DNA of 58,451 bases, taken from assembly GCF_014836335.1 (NCBI RefSeq), contig NZ_JACSRA010000030.1:1-58451 (forward strand). Reading direction: 5' to 3'. Below, in pieces: positions 8,535 to 17,068 of the stretch. The DNA comes from Clostridium cibarium. Its GTDB lineage: Bacteria; Bacillota; Clostridia; Clostridiales; Clostridiaceae. Position 1 is the first letter of the stretch, and each line of letters begins with the position of its first letter. Position numbers and translations under genes: made by a program. The notes beneath the pieces were generated by a model. It was not told where the DNA came from. It saw only the letters and a program-made list of their open reading frames with translations, and did no database searches.

Positions 8535-8552
8535 TATGAACAAATATTCATA
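8535..8552 (+). promoter_or_regulatory. Probable CadC/ArsR-type operator
   Basis: A perfect inverted repeat TATGAA-N6-TTCATA that follows the -10 box by six bases and so overlaps the likely transcription start. Placement and symmetry match SmtB/ArsR-family operators, where the apo-repressor blocks transcription and metal releases it. That it binds the adjacent regulator is inferred. Confidence 0.75.
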
Positions 8553-8577
8553 CGTTCAAAGGAAAAGAGGGATATAT

Positions 8578-8940
8578 ATGGGAAAAAATGATAATGAATT
8601 TTGTAGTTGTACTGTAATTCATGAAGATATAGTAAGTAAAGTTAAGGAATCTATACCAAAAGAGGAAACTCTTTATGATTTGGCAGATTTATTTAAAGTC
8701 CTTGGAGACTCAACGAGAATAAAAATATTATGTGTATTATTTGAAGCTGAGATGTGTGTTTGTGATATAGCAGCACTTCTTGGAATGACTCAATCAGCTA
8801 TTTCACATCAACTAAGAGTTTTAAAACAAGCTAGATTAGTGAAGTATAAAAGAGAAGGTAAAGTAGTGTACTACTCACTAGATGATGATCATGTTAAAGG
8901 TATCTTTGATCAAGGCTTAAGTCACATATCCGAAAGATAA
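8578..8940 (+). CDS. cadC: ArsR/SmtB-family metal-sensing repressor (CadC-type)
   Basis: A 120-residue winged-helix repressor. The start at 8578 follows AAGAGGG; an ATG at 8536 lies inside the operator and is rejected. The helix-turn-helix is about residues 60-85 (MTQSAISHQLRVLKQARLV). Cys9, Cys11, Cys60 and Cys62 (FCSC and EMCVCDIA) correspond to the alpha3N thiolate site of S. aureus CadC, which senses Cd, Pb and Bi. It precedes a CadA-type ATPase by 26 bases and probably represses the operon through 8535-8552 until metal binds. Confidence 0.9.
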   Translation: MGKNDNEFCSCTVIHEDIVSKVKESIPKEETLYDLADLFKVLGDSTRIKILCVLFEAEMCVCDIAALLGMTQSAISHQLRVLKQARLVKYKREGKVVYYSLDDDHVKGIFDQGLSHISER

Positions 8941-8966
8941 TAATTTTAAGATTGGGGGAAAAAGCT

Positions 8967-11159
8967 ATGACAAGTAATATAAAATTAGAAACTAGTTCTA
9001 CTGATAATAAGTCACAAAACTCAAGCAGTCTTAAATCTGTAAAAAAAGAATTTATGCTAGAAGGGCTTGGGTGTGCCAATTGTGCCGCAAAAATTGAAAG
9101 GGAATCAGGTAATGTGGATGGTGTAAGATCAGCATCAGTAGATTTTGTATCAACAAAGTTAACTATGGAAATAGAAGACCCATCAAAACAAAATGATATT
9201 ATTAATGATGTTAAGAAGATAGTTAAGAGGATTGAACCTGATGTTAATGTTATGGATATGGATAGCATTCAGAATAAATCAAAAGCTAAAAATGAAGAAG
9301 TTGAAGAAGAAAGTAATAAGAGCGAAATTATTAGGCTTATCATTGGTGCCTTGATTTTTGCAGTAGCAACTATTATGAAGCTTTCTCAGCCAATAGAATT
9401 ATTATTGTATCTAGTAAGTTATGTACTTGTTGGTGGAGAAGTAATTTTAGGTGCTTTTAAAAATATAATTAGAGGACAAATATTTGATGAAAACTTCTTA
9501 ATGAGTATAGCAACCATAGGTGCATTTGCTATAGGTGAATACCCTGAAGGAGTAGCAGTTATGCTTTTCTATCAAATAGGAGAAATGTTCCAAGACATGG
9601 CTGTTAATAAATCAAGAAAATCTATTTCAAGTCTTATGGATATTAGGCCAGACTTTGCTAACTTAAAGTTAGATGGTGATCTTAAAAAAGTAGATCCTGA
9701 AGATGTAAAGATAGGTGATATTATAGTAGTAAAGCCAGGTGAAAAGGTGCCTTTAGATGGTAAGGTAATCGAAGGAAAATCTATGGTTGATACTGCTGCA
9801 TTAACTGGTGAAAGTGTTCCAAGAGAAGTTTCAGTAGGAGATAATATTTTAAATGGAGTTATTAATAAAAATGGACTTTTAACTATAGAGGTTGAAAAGA
9901 AATTTGGAGATTCTACCGTTGCAAAAATATTAGACTTAGTTCAAAATGCAAGCAGCAAAAAAGCTCCAACAGAAAACTTTATAACAAAGTTTGCAAGATA
10001 CTATACCCCAGCTGTTGTTTTTGCAGCATTGGCATTAGGTTTAATCCCACCACTTGTTATAGAAGGAGCAACTTATTCAGAGTGGATTTACAGGGCGTTA
10101 TCATTTTTAGTGGTATCTTGTCCATGTGCTTTAGTGGTATCTATACCTCTTGGATTCTTTGGAGGAATAGGTGGAGCATCAAAGAATGGAATACTTGTTA
10201 AGGGTGGAAATTATCTTGAGGCATTAAATTCAGCAGAAATGGTTGTATTTGATAAGACAGGAACTCTTACAAAAGGTATATTTAAGGTTACAGAAGTAAA
10301 ACCTGAAGAAAATATTTCTAAAGATGAACTTATAGCTTGTGCAGCCTATGCAGAAAATTATTCAAATCACCCAATAGCAACTTCTATATTAAAAGCATAT
10401 GGAAGTGAAATAATAAAAGAAAAAATAAAAGATTATGAAGAAATATCAGGTCATGGAGTTAAGGTTACCCTTGATGGAAAAGAAGTACTTGCAGGTAATT
10501 ATAAGTTAATGGATAAGGAAAATATAAAGTATAAGCAAGTTGAAACTATAGGTACTGTAGTCCATGTAGCAATAGAGAAGAAATATGCTGGATATATAGT
10601 TATTTCAGATGAGGTTAAAGAAGATTCAGCTAAGGCTATAAAGGCATTAAAAGAAATTGGCATTAAGAAAACAGTTATGCTTACTGGAGATAACAAAAAG
10701 GTTGGAGAAATAATTGCCAAAGAACTAGGCTTAGATGAAGTTTATTCTGAATTATTGCCAGATCAAAAGGTGGAAAAGCTAGAATTATTTTTTAAAGAAA
10801 AATCACCAAAGGGTAAAGTGATATTCGTAGGTGATGGAATAAATGATGCACCTGTTTTAGCTAGAGCAGATATAGGAATAGCTATGGGTGGGGTAGGCTC
10901 AGATGCAGCAATTGAAGCTGCTGATGTAGTTATAATGACAGATGAACCTTCAAAAATTGCCTCAGCTATAAAAATAGCAAAGAAAACAAGAAGAATAGTA
11001 ATGCAAAATATAGTTTTTGCATTAAGTGTCAAGCTAGTAATATTAGCTCTTGTAGCAATTGGTATGGGAACAATGTGGGAAGCGGTGTTTGGAGATGTTG
11101 GAGTAGCGTTACTTGCAGTCTTAAATGCCATGAGAGCTATGAAAATAGAAAATATGTAG
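8967..11159 (+). CDS. cadA: P1B-type heavy-metal ATPase (Cd/Zn/Pb exporter)
   Basis: A 730-residue metal-exporting P-type ATPase. The start at 8967 follows AGATTGGGGG; a TTG inside that ribosome site is not credible. A single N-terminal metal-binding domain has GLGCANC (Cys36, Cys39). The membrane metal site is SCPCALV (Cys385, Cys387), typical of Cd/Zn/Pb pumps. The phosphorylation site is DKTGTLT (Asp429), and TGE (actuator) and GDGINDAP are intact. Co-transcribed with CadC, so it probably provides inducible cadmium/zinc/lead export. Confidence 0.92.
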   Translation: MTSNIKLETSSTDNKSQNSSSLKSVKKEFMLEGLGCANCAAKIERESGNVDGVRSASVDFVSTKLTMEIEDPSKQNDIINDVKKIVKRIEPDVNVMDMDSIQNKSKAKNEEVEEESNKSEIIRLIIGALIFAVATIMKLSQPIELLLYLVSYVLVGGEVILGAFKNIIRGQIFDENFLMSIATIGAFAIGEYPEGVAVMLFYQIGEMFQDMAVNKSRKSISSLMDIRPDFANLKLDGDLKKVDPEDVKIGDIIVVKPGEKVPLDGKVIEGKSMVDTAALTGESVPREVSVGDNILNGVINKNGLLTIEVEKKFGDSTVAKILDLVQNASSKKAPTENFITKFARYYTPAVVFAALALGLIPPLVIEGATYSEWIYRALSFLVVSCPCALVVSIPLGFFGGIGGASKNGILVKGGNYLEALNSAEMVVFDKTGTLTKGIFKVTEVKPEENISKDELIACAAYAENYSNHPIATSILKAYGSEIIKEKIKDYEEISGHGVKVTLDGKEVLAGNYKLMDKENIKYKQVETIGTVVHVAIEKKYAGYIVISDEVKEDSAKAIKALKEIGIKKTVMLTGDNKKVGEIIAKELGLDEVYSELLPDQKVEKLELFFKEKSPKGKVIFVGDGINDAPVLARADIGIAMGGVGSDAAIEAADVVIMTDEPSKIASAIKIAKKTRRIVMQNIVFALSVKLVILALVAIGMGTMWEAVFGDVGVALLAVLNAMRAMKIENM

Positions 11160-11220
11160 AGATGTTAAAATTAAGTGTAGTCATAATATTTGTGGCTGCA
11201 CTTTTTTTAATAATGTTAAA

Positions 11221-11268
11221 AGAGCTATGTAAGCAGAAGAAATATCTGTCTATATAGCTCCTTTTTTA
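11221..11268 (+). terminator. Terminator after cadA
   Basis: GAGCTAT...ATAGCTC with an inner GCAG/CTGT pairing, then CCTTTTTTATTT. Imperfect stem but placed 60 bases after the stop of the ATPase gene. Confidence 0.6.
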
Positions 11269-11283
11269 TTTAATAAAAAAATA

Positions 11284-11514
11284 TTAAAAGGTTGGCTTAT
11301 TATCTAAGTTATCACTTTCGTTATCATTAGGATTACTTCTTAAATATTCTCTTCCATTTCTTGACTTTCCAACGTTTACGCCTTCAATTAGATGATCCTT
11401 AGCCATCATTATGGCCTCATCAATTGAATACACATTACCATTTTCAAGCATTACATCAGTTATATCTCCATCAGGATTTTTCTTTACCTTTACTACTTTT
11501 GATTTATCATCCAT
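11284..11514 (-). CDS. DUF3892 domain protein
   Basis: A 76-residue protein matching the DUF3892 pattern: a short beta strand with KKNPDGDITDVML, then SIDEAIMMAKDHLIEGVNVG, then GREYLRSNPND and a C-terminal DNLDNKPTF. The family is frequent in Firmicutes and has no established role. GAGGTG precedes the ATG. It is a single-gene unit convergent with cadA. Confidence 0.85.
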   Translation of the reverse strand: MDDKSKVVKVKKNPDGDITDVMLENGNVYSIDEAIMMAKDHLIEGVNVGKSRNGREYLRSNPNDNESDNLDNKPTF

Positions 11515-11704
11515 ATTAGCACCTCACTTTTATTTTCTAATATTATTTGTAATTATATTGGTTTTTATTAAAAAACTTAAGTAAGAATGTATTTAAGTTA
11601 AATGGTATATTTAATATCTTATTTTTAAATAATAATGAGGAAGAGAATAGGGGAATATAAAAATATTTATAGGTATAAGATTAGATTTTTTAGGAGGAAT
11701 TTAG

Positions 11705-12547
11705 TTGAAAAGTTATTTTAAATTTATAGTTTCGTTAATTGTTATTTTAAGCTTAGGAGTTCCGGTAAGTGCAAATATGATAAAGGACAATATAGCTTCG
11801 GTGCAGCAAGCAGATAGATTGCAAAAAATAAAGGAAAAGGGGGTATTAACAGTATATTCAGCTAACACTGCTCCATATTCTTACAAAGACCCTAAAACAG
11901 GTGAGTTTCGTGGAGTGGATGCAGAAATTGTAATGGAGCTTGCAAAGAGGCTTGGAGTAGGCAAAGTGGATGTAAGGTATATTCCATTTAGTAACGCAAT
12001 AAATGAATTAATAAAAAATCCTGATGTAGACATGATAGCAGAGGGATTTTATATAACAGGTGAGCGTGAAGCTTTAGTCAATTTTACAATCCCAATCTAT
12101 AATGCTAGTGAGGTGGTAGTAACTAGAAGAGATACTGGGATAAATAGCAAAGAAGACTTGAAAAATTCAGTTGTTGGTGTGCTTGAAGGCACAGTATATA
12201 GAACATTGGCTGAGAAGTGGAAAGAACAAGGAATTATAAAGGATTATATGTCTTTTTTTGACAATAATTCTTTAATAATAGGCCTAGAGAATAAGTTGGT
12301 AGATGCTGTGTTAACAGATTCTATAATAGCAGAAAATATTCTATCATCTAAATATAAGTCAAATTTTAAATTATTGTCTCCAAGTCAATATAAATCAGAA
12401 ATAAATTATAATACAGCATATCCTGTGAAGAAAGGTGACGATAAATTCTTAAATGAAATTAATAAAAAATTGCAAGAGATGAAAGAGGATGGAACCATAT
12501 ATGAAATTATGTCAAGGAATGGGGTGTCAAGATATTACATTCCATAA
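11705..12547 (+). CDS. Secreted amino-acid-type solute-binding protein, copy 1
   Basis: A 280-residue bacterial extracellular solute-binding protein of family 3 (PF00497 type). It starts with TTG; GGAGG lies 7 bases upstream and no ATG is near. A signal peptide (residues about 1-24, ending PVSA-N) has no lipobox cysteine. The binding fold begins at GVLTVYSAN, with PYSYKDPKTGEFRGVDAEI (about 57-75) as the family signature. It is the first of three tandem paralogues; no permease or ATPase lies nearby. It might be a free extracellular binder or a sensor subunit; ligand unknown. Confidence 0.85.
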   Translation: MKSYFKFIVSLIVILSLGVPVSANMIKDNIASVQQADRLQKIKEKGVLTVYSANTAPYSYKDPKTGEFRGVDAEIVMELAKRLGVGKVDVRYIPFSNAINELIKNPDVDMIAEGFYITGEREALVNFTIPIYNASEVVVTRRDTGINSKEDLKNSVVGVLEGTVYRTLAEKWKEQGIIKDYMSFFDNNSLIIGLENKLVDAVLTDSIIAENILSSKYKSNFKLLSPSQYKSEINYNTAYPVKKGDDKFLNEINKKLQEMKEDGTIYEIMSRNGVSRYYIP

Positions 12548-12581
12548 TTAATAGAATTTAAGTGTACTAGGAGGAGTTTTA

Positions 12582-13433
12582 TTGAAAAGTTATTTTAAAT
12601 GTATAGTTTCGCTAATTATTATTTTATGTTTTTCAGTATGTGTTAGAGGAGAAGTAATAAAGGCAAAAAATGAAAATGTAGCTTCGGGGCAGCAAACAGA
12701 TAGATTACAGAAAATAAAGAAAAAAGGGGTATTAACTGTAGTTGCAACTAATAACAAACCATATTCCTATAAAGATCCTAAAACTGGTGAATTTGTTGGA
12801 GTTGATGCGGATATTTTAAAAGAAGTAGCTAGACGTATAGGAATTAATAAGGTAGATGTAAAGTACACTCTTTTTAGTAATGCATTGGAAGAATTGATTA
12901 AAAATCCTGACATTGATTTATTTGCAGAAGGAATATATGCAACAGAAGAACGTAAAGCTTTGGTGAATTTTACTATTCCAATTTATTATGAGAATGAGGT
13001 CGTATTAACTAGAAAAGACTCCAATATTAATAGTAAAGAGGATTTGAAAAATTCAACTGTTGGTGTTCTTGCAGGTACAGTGTATGTCAAATTAGTTGAA
13101 GGCTGGAAAAATCAAGGGATTATAAAAGATTATAGGGTTTATCCCGATAATAATTCTTTGACAATGGCATTAGAAAATAAAACATTAGATGCCATTTTAA
13201 CAGATTCCTTAATTGCAGAGAACATTATCTTGTTAAAGCCTAAGTCAAAATTTAAATTATTATCTCCAAGTCAATATAAATCCGAGATAAATATTGATAT
13301 AGGATATCCTATTAAAAAAGAGGATGTAACTTTATTAAATGCGATTAATGAAAAATTGCAGGAGATGAAAGAGGATGGAACTTTATTTGAGATATTAGCT
13401 AAATATGGATTAATAGCACATTACGTTCCATAA
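12582..13433 (+). CDS. Secreted amino-acid-type solute-binding protein, copy 2
   Basis: A 283-residue paralogue of the preceding protein, again starting with TTG after AGGAGGAG. The signal peptide contains two cysteines (ILCFSVCVRGE) but neither has the small residues expected before a lipobox cysteine, so lipidation is doubtful. The mature part has GVLTVVATNNKPYSYKDPKT and GVDADILKEVARRIG. The C-terminal half (LSPSQYKSEIN, LQEMKEDGT) is nearly the same as in copies 1 and 3, while the ligand-facing loops differ, suggesting divergence in ligand. Confidence 0.85.
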   Translation: MKSYFKCIVSLIIILCFSVCVRGEVIKAKNENVASGQQTDRLQKIKKKGVLTVVATNNKPYSYKDPKTGEFVGVDADILKEVARRIGINKVDVKYTLFSNALEELIKNPDIDLFAEGIYATEERKALVNFTIPIYYENEVVLTRKDSNINSKEDLKNSTVGVLAGTVYVKLVEGWKNQGIIKDYRVYPDNNSLTMALENKTLDAILTDSLIAENIILLKPKSKFKLLSPSQYKSEINIDIGYPIKKEDVTLLNAINEKLQEMKEDGTLFEILAKYGLIAHYVP

Positions 13434-13475
13434 AAGACTTAAAGGTGGACTATATATTATTTAGGAGGAGTTTTA

Positions 13476-14330
13476 GTGAAAAGTTATTTCAAATTCATAG
13501 TTTCATTAATTGTGATTCTAAGCTTTGGAACAGGTGTAAAGGGAGAAACAATAAAAGTAAAAAATGAAAATATTATGTCTTCAGCACAGCAAATAGATAG
13601 ATTACAGAAGATAAAGGAGAAAGGAGTATTAACCTTACTTTCGGCAAATGATAAACCTTATTCTTACGATGATCCTAAAACAAGTTTATTTACTGGAGTC
13701 GATGCAGATATTTTAAGGGAGGTAGCTAAGCGTCTTGGACTAAAAAAAGTAGATGTAAAATATACTACCTTTCCTAATGCAATAAATGAATTAATAAAAA
13801 ATCCCGACATTGATTTATTTGCTCAAGGAATATATCAAACTGAGGAGCGTAAAGCACTTGTGAATTTTACAAATCCTATTTATGCTTGTAATGATGCAAT
13901 AATGGTTAGAAGGGATTCCACAATAAAAAGTAAAGATGATTTAAAAAACGCAAAAATAGGTGTACTTGTAGGTACTGTTTATGAAGATTTAGCTAAGGAT
14001 TGGAAAAGTAAAGGGGCGATAAAAGATTATATAATTTTTTATGATGATAACTCTGTATTAATATCATTGGAGAATAGGGCAATAGATGCTATATTAACAG
14101 ATTCTATAATAGCAGAATATAATGTTTTATTTAAAGAGAATCCAAAGTTTAGATTATTATCTCCAAATCAATATAAACCCGACATTAATTTAAGTGTGGG
14201 ATATCCTTTGAAAAAAGAGGATGTGACTTTACTAAATGCAATTAATGAAAAATTGCAAGAGATGAAAGAAGATGGTGCCTTATATGAGATATTAGCTGAG
14301 CATGGTTTGTTAGGTCATTATATTCCATAA
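13476..14330 (+). CDS. Secreted amino-acid-type solute-binding protein, copy 3
   Basis: A 284-residue third paralogue, starting with GTG after AGGAGGAG. Signal peptide residues about 1-24 (IVSLIVILSFGTGVKGE) with no cysteine. Mature protein has GVLTLLSANDKPYSYDDPKT and KKEDVTLLNAINEKLQEM, shared word for word with copy 2. A terminator follows at 14344, closing the three-gene unit. Family 3 binding proteins usually carry amino acids or related small molecules to an ABC importer, which is absent here. Confidence 0.85.
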   Translation: MKSYFKFIVSLIVILSFGTGVKGETIKVKNENIMSSAQQIDRLQKIKEKGVLTLLSANDKPYSYDDPKTSLFTGVDADILREVAKRLGLKKVDVKYTTFPNAINELIKNPDIDLFAQGIYQTEERKALVNFTNPIYACNDAIMVRRDSTIKSKDDLKNAKIGVLVGTVYEDLAKDWKSKGAIKDYIIFYDDNSVLISLENRAIDAILTDSIIAEYNVLFKENPKFRLLSPNQYKPDINLSVGYPLKKEDVTLLNAINEKLQEMKEDGALYEILAEHGLLGHYIP

Positions 14331-14343
14331 TAAATTCAGAAGT

Positions 14344-14380
14344 ATTTCCATAGCGCAGAAATGTGTTATGGAAATTTTAA
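14344..14380 (+). terminator. Intrinsic terminator after the binding-protein trio
   Basis: Stem ATTTCCATAGCGCA/TGTGTTATGGAAAT (14344-14357 with 14362-14375, two G-T pairs) with a GAAA tetraloop, then TTTAATTT. Confidence 0.8.
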
Positions 14381-14424
14381 TTTAACATAATCTAAAATTT
14401 GCATTTATATTATTACTATTTTGG

Positions 14425-14430
14425 TATAAT
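14425..14430 (+). promoter_or_regulatory. Extended -10 promoter for the serine hydrolase
   Basis: TGGTATAAT gives an extended -10 (TATAAT at 14425-14430). No good -35 at 17 bases is seen. GGGAGG at 14450 precedes the ATG at 14464. Confidence 0.55.
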
Positions 14431-14463
14431 AAGGGTATAAACTATAGATGGGAGGAAATTGAG

Positions 14464-15648
14464 ATGCTTAATAAAATGGAGAGGGAACAAATAAAAAAAG
14501 TATTAAAAGATAGTATAGACAGTAATTTTATAGCTGGAGCAAATTTAATGGTAATAAAGAATGGAAAGGAAATTTTCTATCATGAAGATGGGTTAGCTGA
14601 TAGGGGGACAAGGTCTCCAATAAAAAGAGATTCTATATTTAGATTATATTCAATGACCAAGCCTATTACAGCAACTGCTGTAATGATACTTTTAGAAAGA
14701 GGTGAACTGGATTTATATGATTCAGTAAGTAAGTATCTACCAGGCTTTAAAGATCAAATGGTCGGAGAAGGTGATACCTTAGTTCCAGTAGAAAGAGAAG
14801 TAATGATTAAGGATCTACTTTCTATGACATCAGGGCTAGTATATGATGGAAGTAGTAGGGCTGGCAAAGATACGGAAGCTTTATTTAAGGAAATAGACAG
14901 AAGGTTACTTGGTGATTCACCAATGAGCACTATAGAGATTATAAACAAATTGGGAAAGTGTGCCTTAGCTTTTCAGCCAGGTAGTTCTTGGAACTATGGA
15001 ACCTCTGCAGATGTACTTGGAGCTATTATAGAAGTAGTTAGTGGCAAAAGCTTTGGAGAGTTTTTAAAAGAAGAAATATTTGGGCCATTAGATATGAAAG
15101 ATACTGGATTCTGGGTGCCTGAAGAAAAGAGGGAAAGGCTTGTAAAAACTTATGCAGATAATAAAAATGGAGATTTAGAGCTTTATACTGAAAATCATTT
15201 AGGGATAATTAATAAGATGGATAGGAAGCCAGCCTTTGAATCTGGAGGAGCTGGTTTAGCTTCTACTATCGATGACTATTCAAATTTTGCAAGGATGCTT
15301 ATGAATAAAGGAAGTTTTAATGGTGTTCAAATTTTAAAGCCTCATACAGTGAAATACTTAACATCGGGAAGGTTAAACGATATTCAGCAAGAAAGTTTTA
15401 ATAATTGGATTACCTTATGTGGACATAGTTATGGCAATCTTATGCGTGTAATGACAGATTGCAGTAGAGCTGGAGACCTTGGAAGTCATGGAGAATATGG
15501 ATGGGATGGCTGGCTTGGATCATATTTTGGCAATTGTCCAAAGGATGATTTAATATTCTTGTTTATGATTCAAAAGACTGATGCAGGTACTACTACACTT
15601 ACTAGAAAGTTAAGAAATATTATATTAAGCTCTTGCTGTGAAATTTAG
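14464..15648 (+). CDS. Serine hydrolase of the beta-lactamase (class C-like) fold
   Basis: A 394-residue PF00144-type enzyme. The catalytic SMTK tetrad is at 63-66 (Ser63, Lys66), the second-motif tyrosine in WNYGTS is Tyr178, and the C-terminal GSHGEYGWDG provides the HxG-like third motif. No signal peptide, so it is intracellular. It resembles EstB-type esterases and D-amino-acid peptidases rather than true beta-lactamases, which are normally exported. Activity on esters or small amides is likely; it is not evidence of antibiotic resistance. Single-gene unit with its own promoter and terminator. Confidence 0.88.
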   Translation: MLNKMEREQIKKVLKDSIDSNFIAGANLMVIKNGKEIFYHEDGLADRGTRSPIKRDSIFRLYSMTKPITATAVMILLERGELDLYDSVSKYLPGFKDQMVGEGDTLVPVEREVMIKDLLSMTSGLVYDGSSRAGKDTEALFKEIDRRLLGDSPMSTIEIINKLGKCALAFQPGSSWNYGTSADVLGAIIEVVSGKSFGEFLKEEIFGPLDMKDTGFWVPEEKRERLVKTYADNKNGDLELYTENHLGIINKMDRKPAFESGGAGLASTIDDYSNFARMLMNKGSFNGVQILKPHTVKYLTSGRLNDIQQESFNNWITLCGHSYGNLMRVMTDCSRAGDLGSHGEYGWDGWLGSYFGNCPKDDLIFLFMIQKTDAGTTTLTRKLRNIILSSCCEI

Positions 15649-15669
15649 TATAACATATTCATAATATAT

Positions 15670-15712
15670 AAATTAAACCCTGGACAATTTTTTGCCTAGG
15701 GTTTAATTTATA
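15670..15712 (+). terminator. Intrinsic terminator after the serine hydrolase
   Basis: Stem AAATTAAACCCTGG with CCTAGGGTTTAATTT (15670-15683 and 15695-15709), followed by ATATTTTC. Confidence 0.85.
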
Positions 15713-15767
15713 TTTTCTTTTTTATAGCACATAATAGGCATAGGACGATGATTATGGGAGGCTAAAA

Positions 15768-16829
15768 ATGAAAATATTAAGAAAAATAATAATTTCTATT
15801 ATAACTTTAGCTATAGTAACAAGTATATTAGCATGTAGCAATGAAAAAATTACAGTTGCTATATTTCATGAGTATAAAACAGCGCCAGTTAGAGTTGGGG
15901 TATTATTAAATAATTTTTATAATCCATATAACTTACAGATTAAGAGTGATTTAGAAAAAATTCAAGAAGAAAATAAAAATCAAATAGAATTTGTTTTTTT
16001 TAATGGAGAAGGTAATATTGCCATAGAAAGTGAAATTATTAATAATATGATTGCAAGCAGGTATGATCTTTTGGTATTAGGTATTGTGGATAAAAGTACA
16101 GCTGAACTAGTAGAAGAGTCAGTTTACAAAGCTAAACAGACTAATACTCCACTGATATTTTTTAATATAAATCCTTCTAAATTAGATTCAATTAAAGGTT
16201 ATGAAAAGGCACTTGCTATAAATACTGATTCGGTTCAAGCAGGTATTCTAGAAGGTAAGATGATTGTTGATCTATGGAATAATGATAGGAAAAGCATAGA
16301 TAAAAATGGTGATAATAAACTTCAGTACATCTTAATAGAAGGAGAAAAGGAAAGTTATGCAAGTATTGTAAGATCAAAATACTCTATTTCCACAATTAAT
16401 GAGGCAGGAATAGAAACAGAGGAACTTGCAAGAGTAACTGCTAATTGGAATATAGAAATAGCTGAAAGTGCAATAACACCATTGATTTTTAAATATGGTA
16501 ATAAAATTGAAGCTATAATATCCAATAATGATTCTATGGCAATAGGTGCTGTTAATGCACTTCAAAAGTATGGATTTAATAAAGGGAGTAAGGGGAAGAA
16601 TATATCAGTTTTTGGAATTGGGGGAGTATCTGAAGCACAAGAGCTAATAAAAAATGGTTATATGACAGGTACGGTTGTACAAAATACGCGCTTACTTACA
16701 GAGGCTATTTATAAAATAGGAATGAATTTGGTTTTAGGTGAAAATCCTCTTAAAGACACTAATTATGAATTTGATGAAATGGGTAAAGTTGTTTTTATAC
16801 CATTTGAAGAAGCTGTAGTTAAAAAGTAA
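15768..16829 (+). CDS. Galactose-binding-type (MglB-like) lipoprotein
   Basis: A 353-residue periplasmic-binding-protein type lipoprotein. The signal peptide ends in the lipobox SILAC (Cys23). The two-lobed sugar-binding fold (Peripla_BP_4 type) includes YDLLVLGIVDKS and NNDSMAIGAVNALQKYG. The loop DKNGDNKLQ starting at Asp178 matches the calcium-binding loop of E. coli MglB. Yet no MglA/MglC-type ATPase or permease is adjacent; the next genes are a two-component system. It may serve a distant importer or feed a sensor. Substrate is probably a hexose such as galactose (inference). Confidence 0.82.
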   Translation: MKILRKIIISIITLAIVTSILACSNEKITVAIFHEYKTAPVRVGVLLNNFYNPYNLQIKSDLEKIQEENKNQIEFVFFNGEGNIAIESEIINNMIASRYDLLVLGIVDKSTAELVEESVYKAKQTNTPLIFFNINPSKLDSIKGYEKALAINTDSVQAGILEGKMIVDLWNNDRKSIDKNGDNKLQYILIEGEKESYASIVRSKYSISTINEAGIETEELARVTANWNIEIAESAITPLIFKYGNKIEAIISNNDSMAIGAVNALQKYGFNKGSKGKNISVFGIGGVSEAQELIKNGYMTGTVVQNTRLLTEAIYKIGMNLVLGENPLKDTNYEFDEMGKVVFIPFEEAVVKK

Positions 16830-17068
16830 AGTTATGAATATTCTTTTATGGTAATATTCCTTAGAATATATATTCTGATATTCTTAAGAATATGCTGGTA
16901 AAATGGGGGTTTTCAAGAACTAGACTATGATAATACATCTATTAACATTATATATCATAAAAGGACTATATTGGAGTTTGAGTTAAATAGGTGTTAGAAT
17001 GTATTTAGTTATAGTAAGTAGACTTTAATGAATTACGAATATAACTATATGTTATATAAGGAGGCAAT
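16830..17068 (+). other. Intergenic, AT-rich palindromes
   Basis: No gene is visible. The stretch contains overlapping AT-rich inverted repeats, including the perfect ATTCTTAAGAAT at about 16880-16891 next to related ATTCC/GAATAT repeats. It could hold a regulator site for the two-component operon, but no motif is recognised. AAGGAGG at the end is the ribosome site of the response regulator. Confidence 0.35.

Noticed and set aside
11075..11257. Small gene overlapping the end of cadA
   Set aside because: It is a shifted-frame shadow of the ATPase gene with no ribosome site.
14464..15648. Beta-lactamase resistance gene
   Set aside because: The fold and SxxK motif fit, but there is no signal peptide and the motifs match EstB-type serine hydrolases.
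16880..16891. ATTCTTAAGAAT palindrome as a response-regulator site
   Set aside because: OmpR-type regulators bind direct repeats and the site sits far from any recognisable promoter; too weak to claim.
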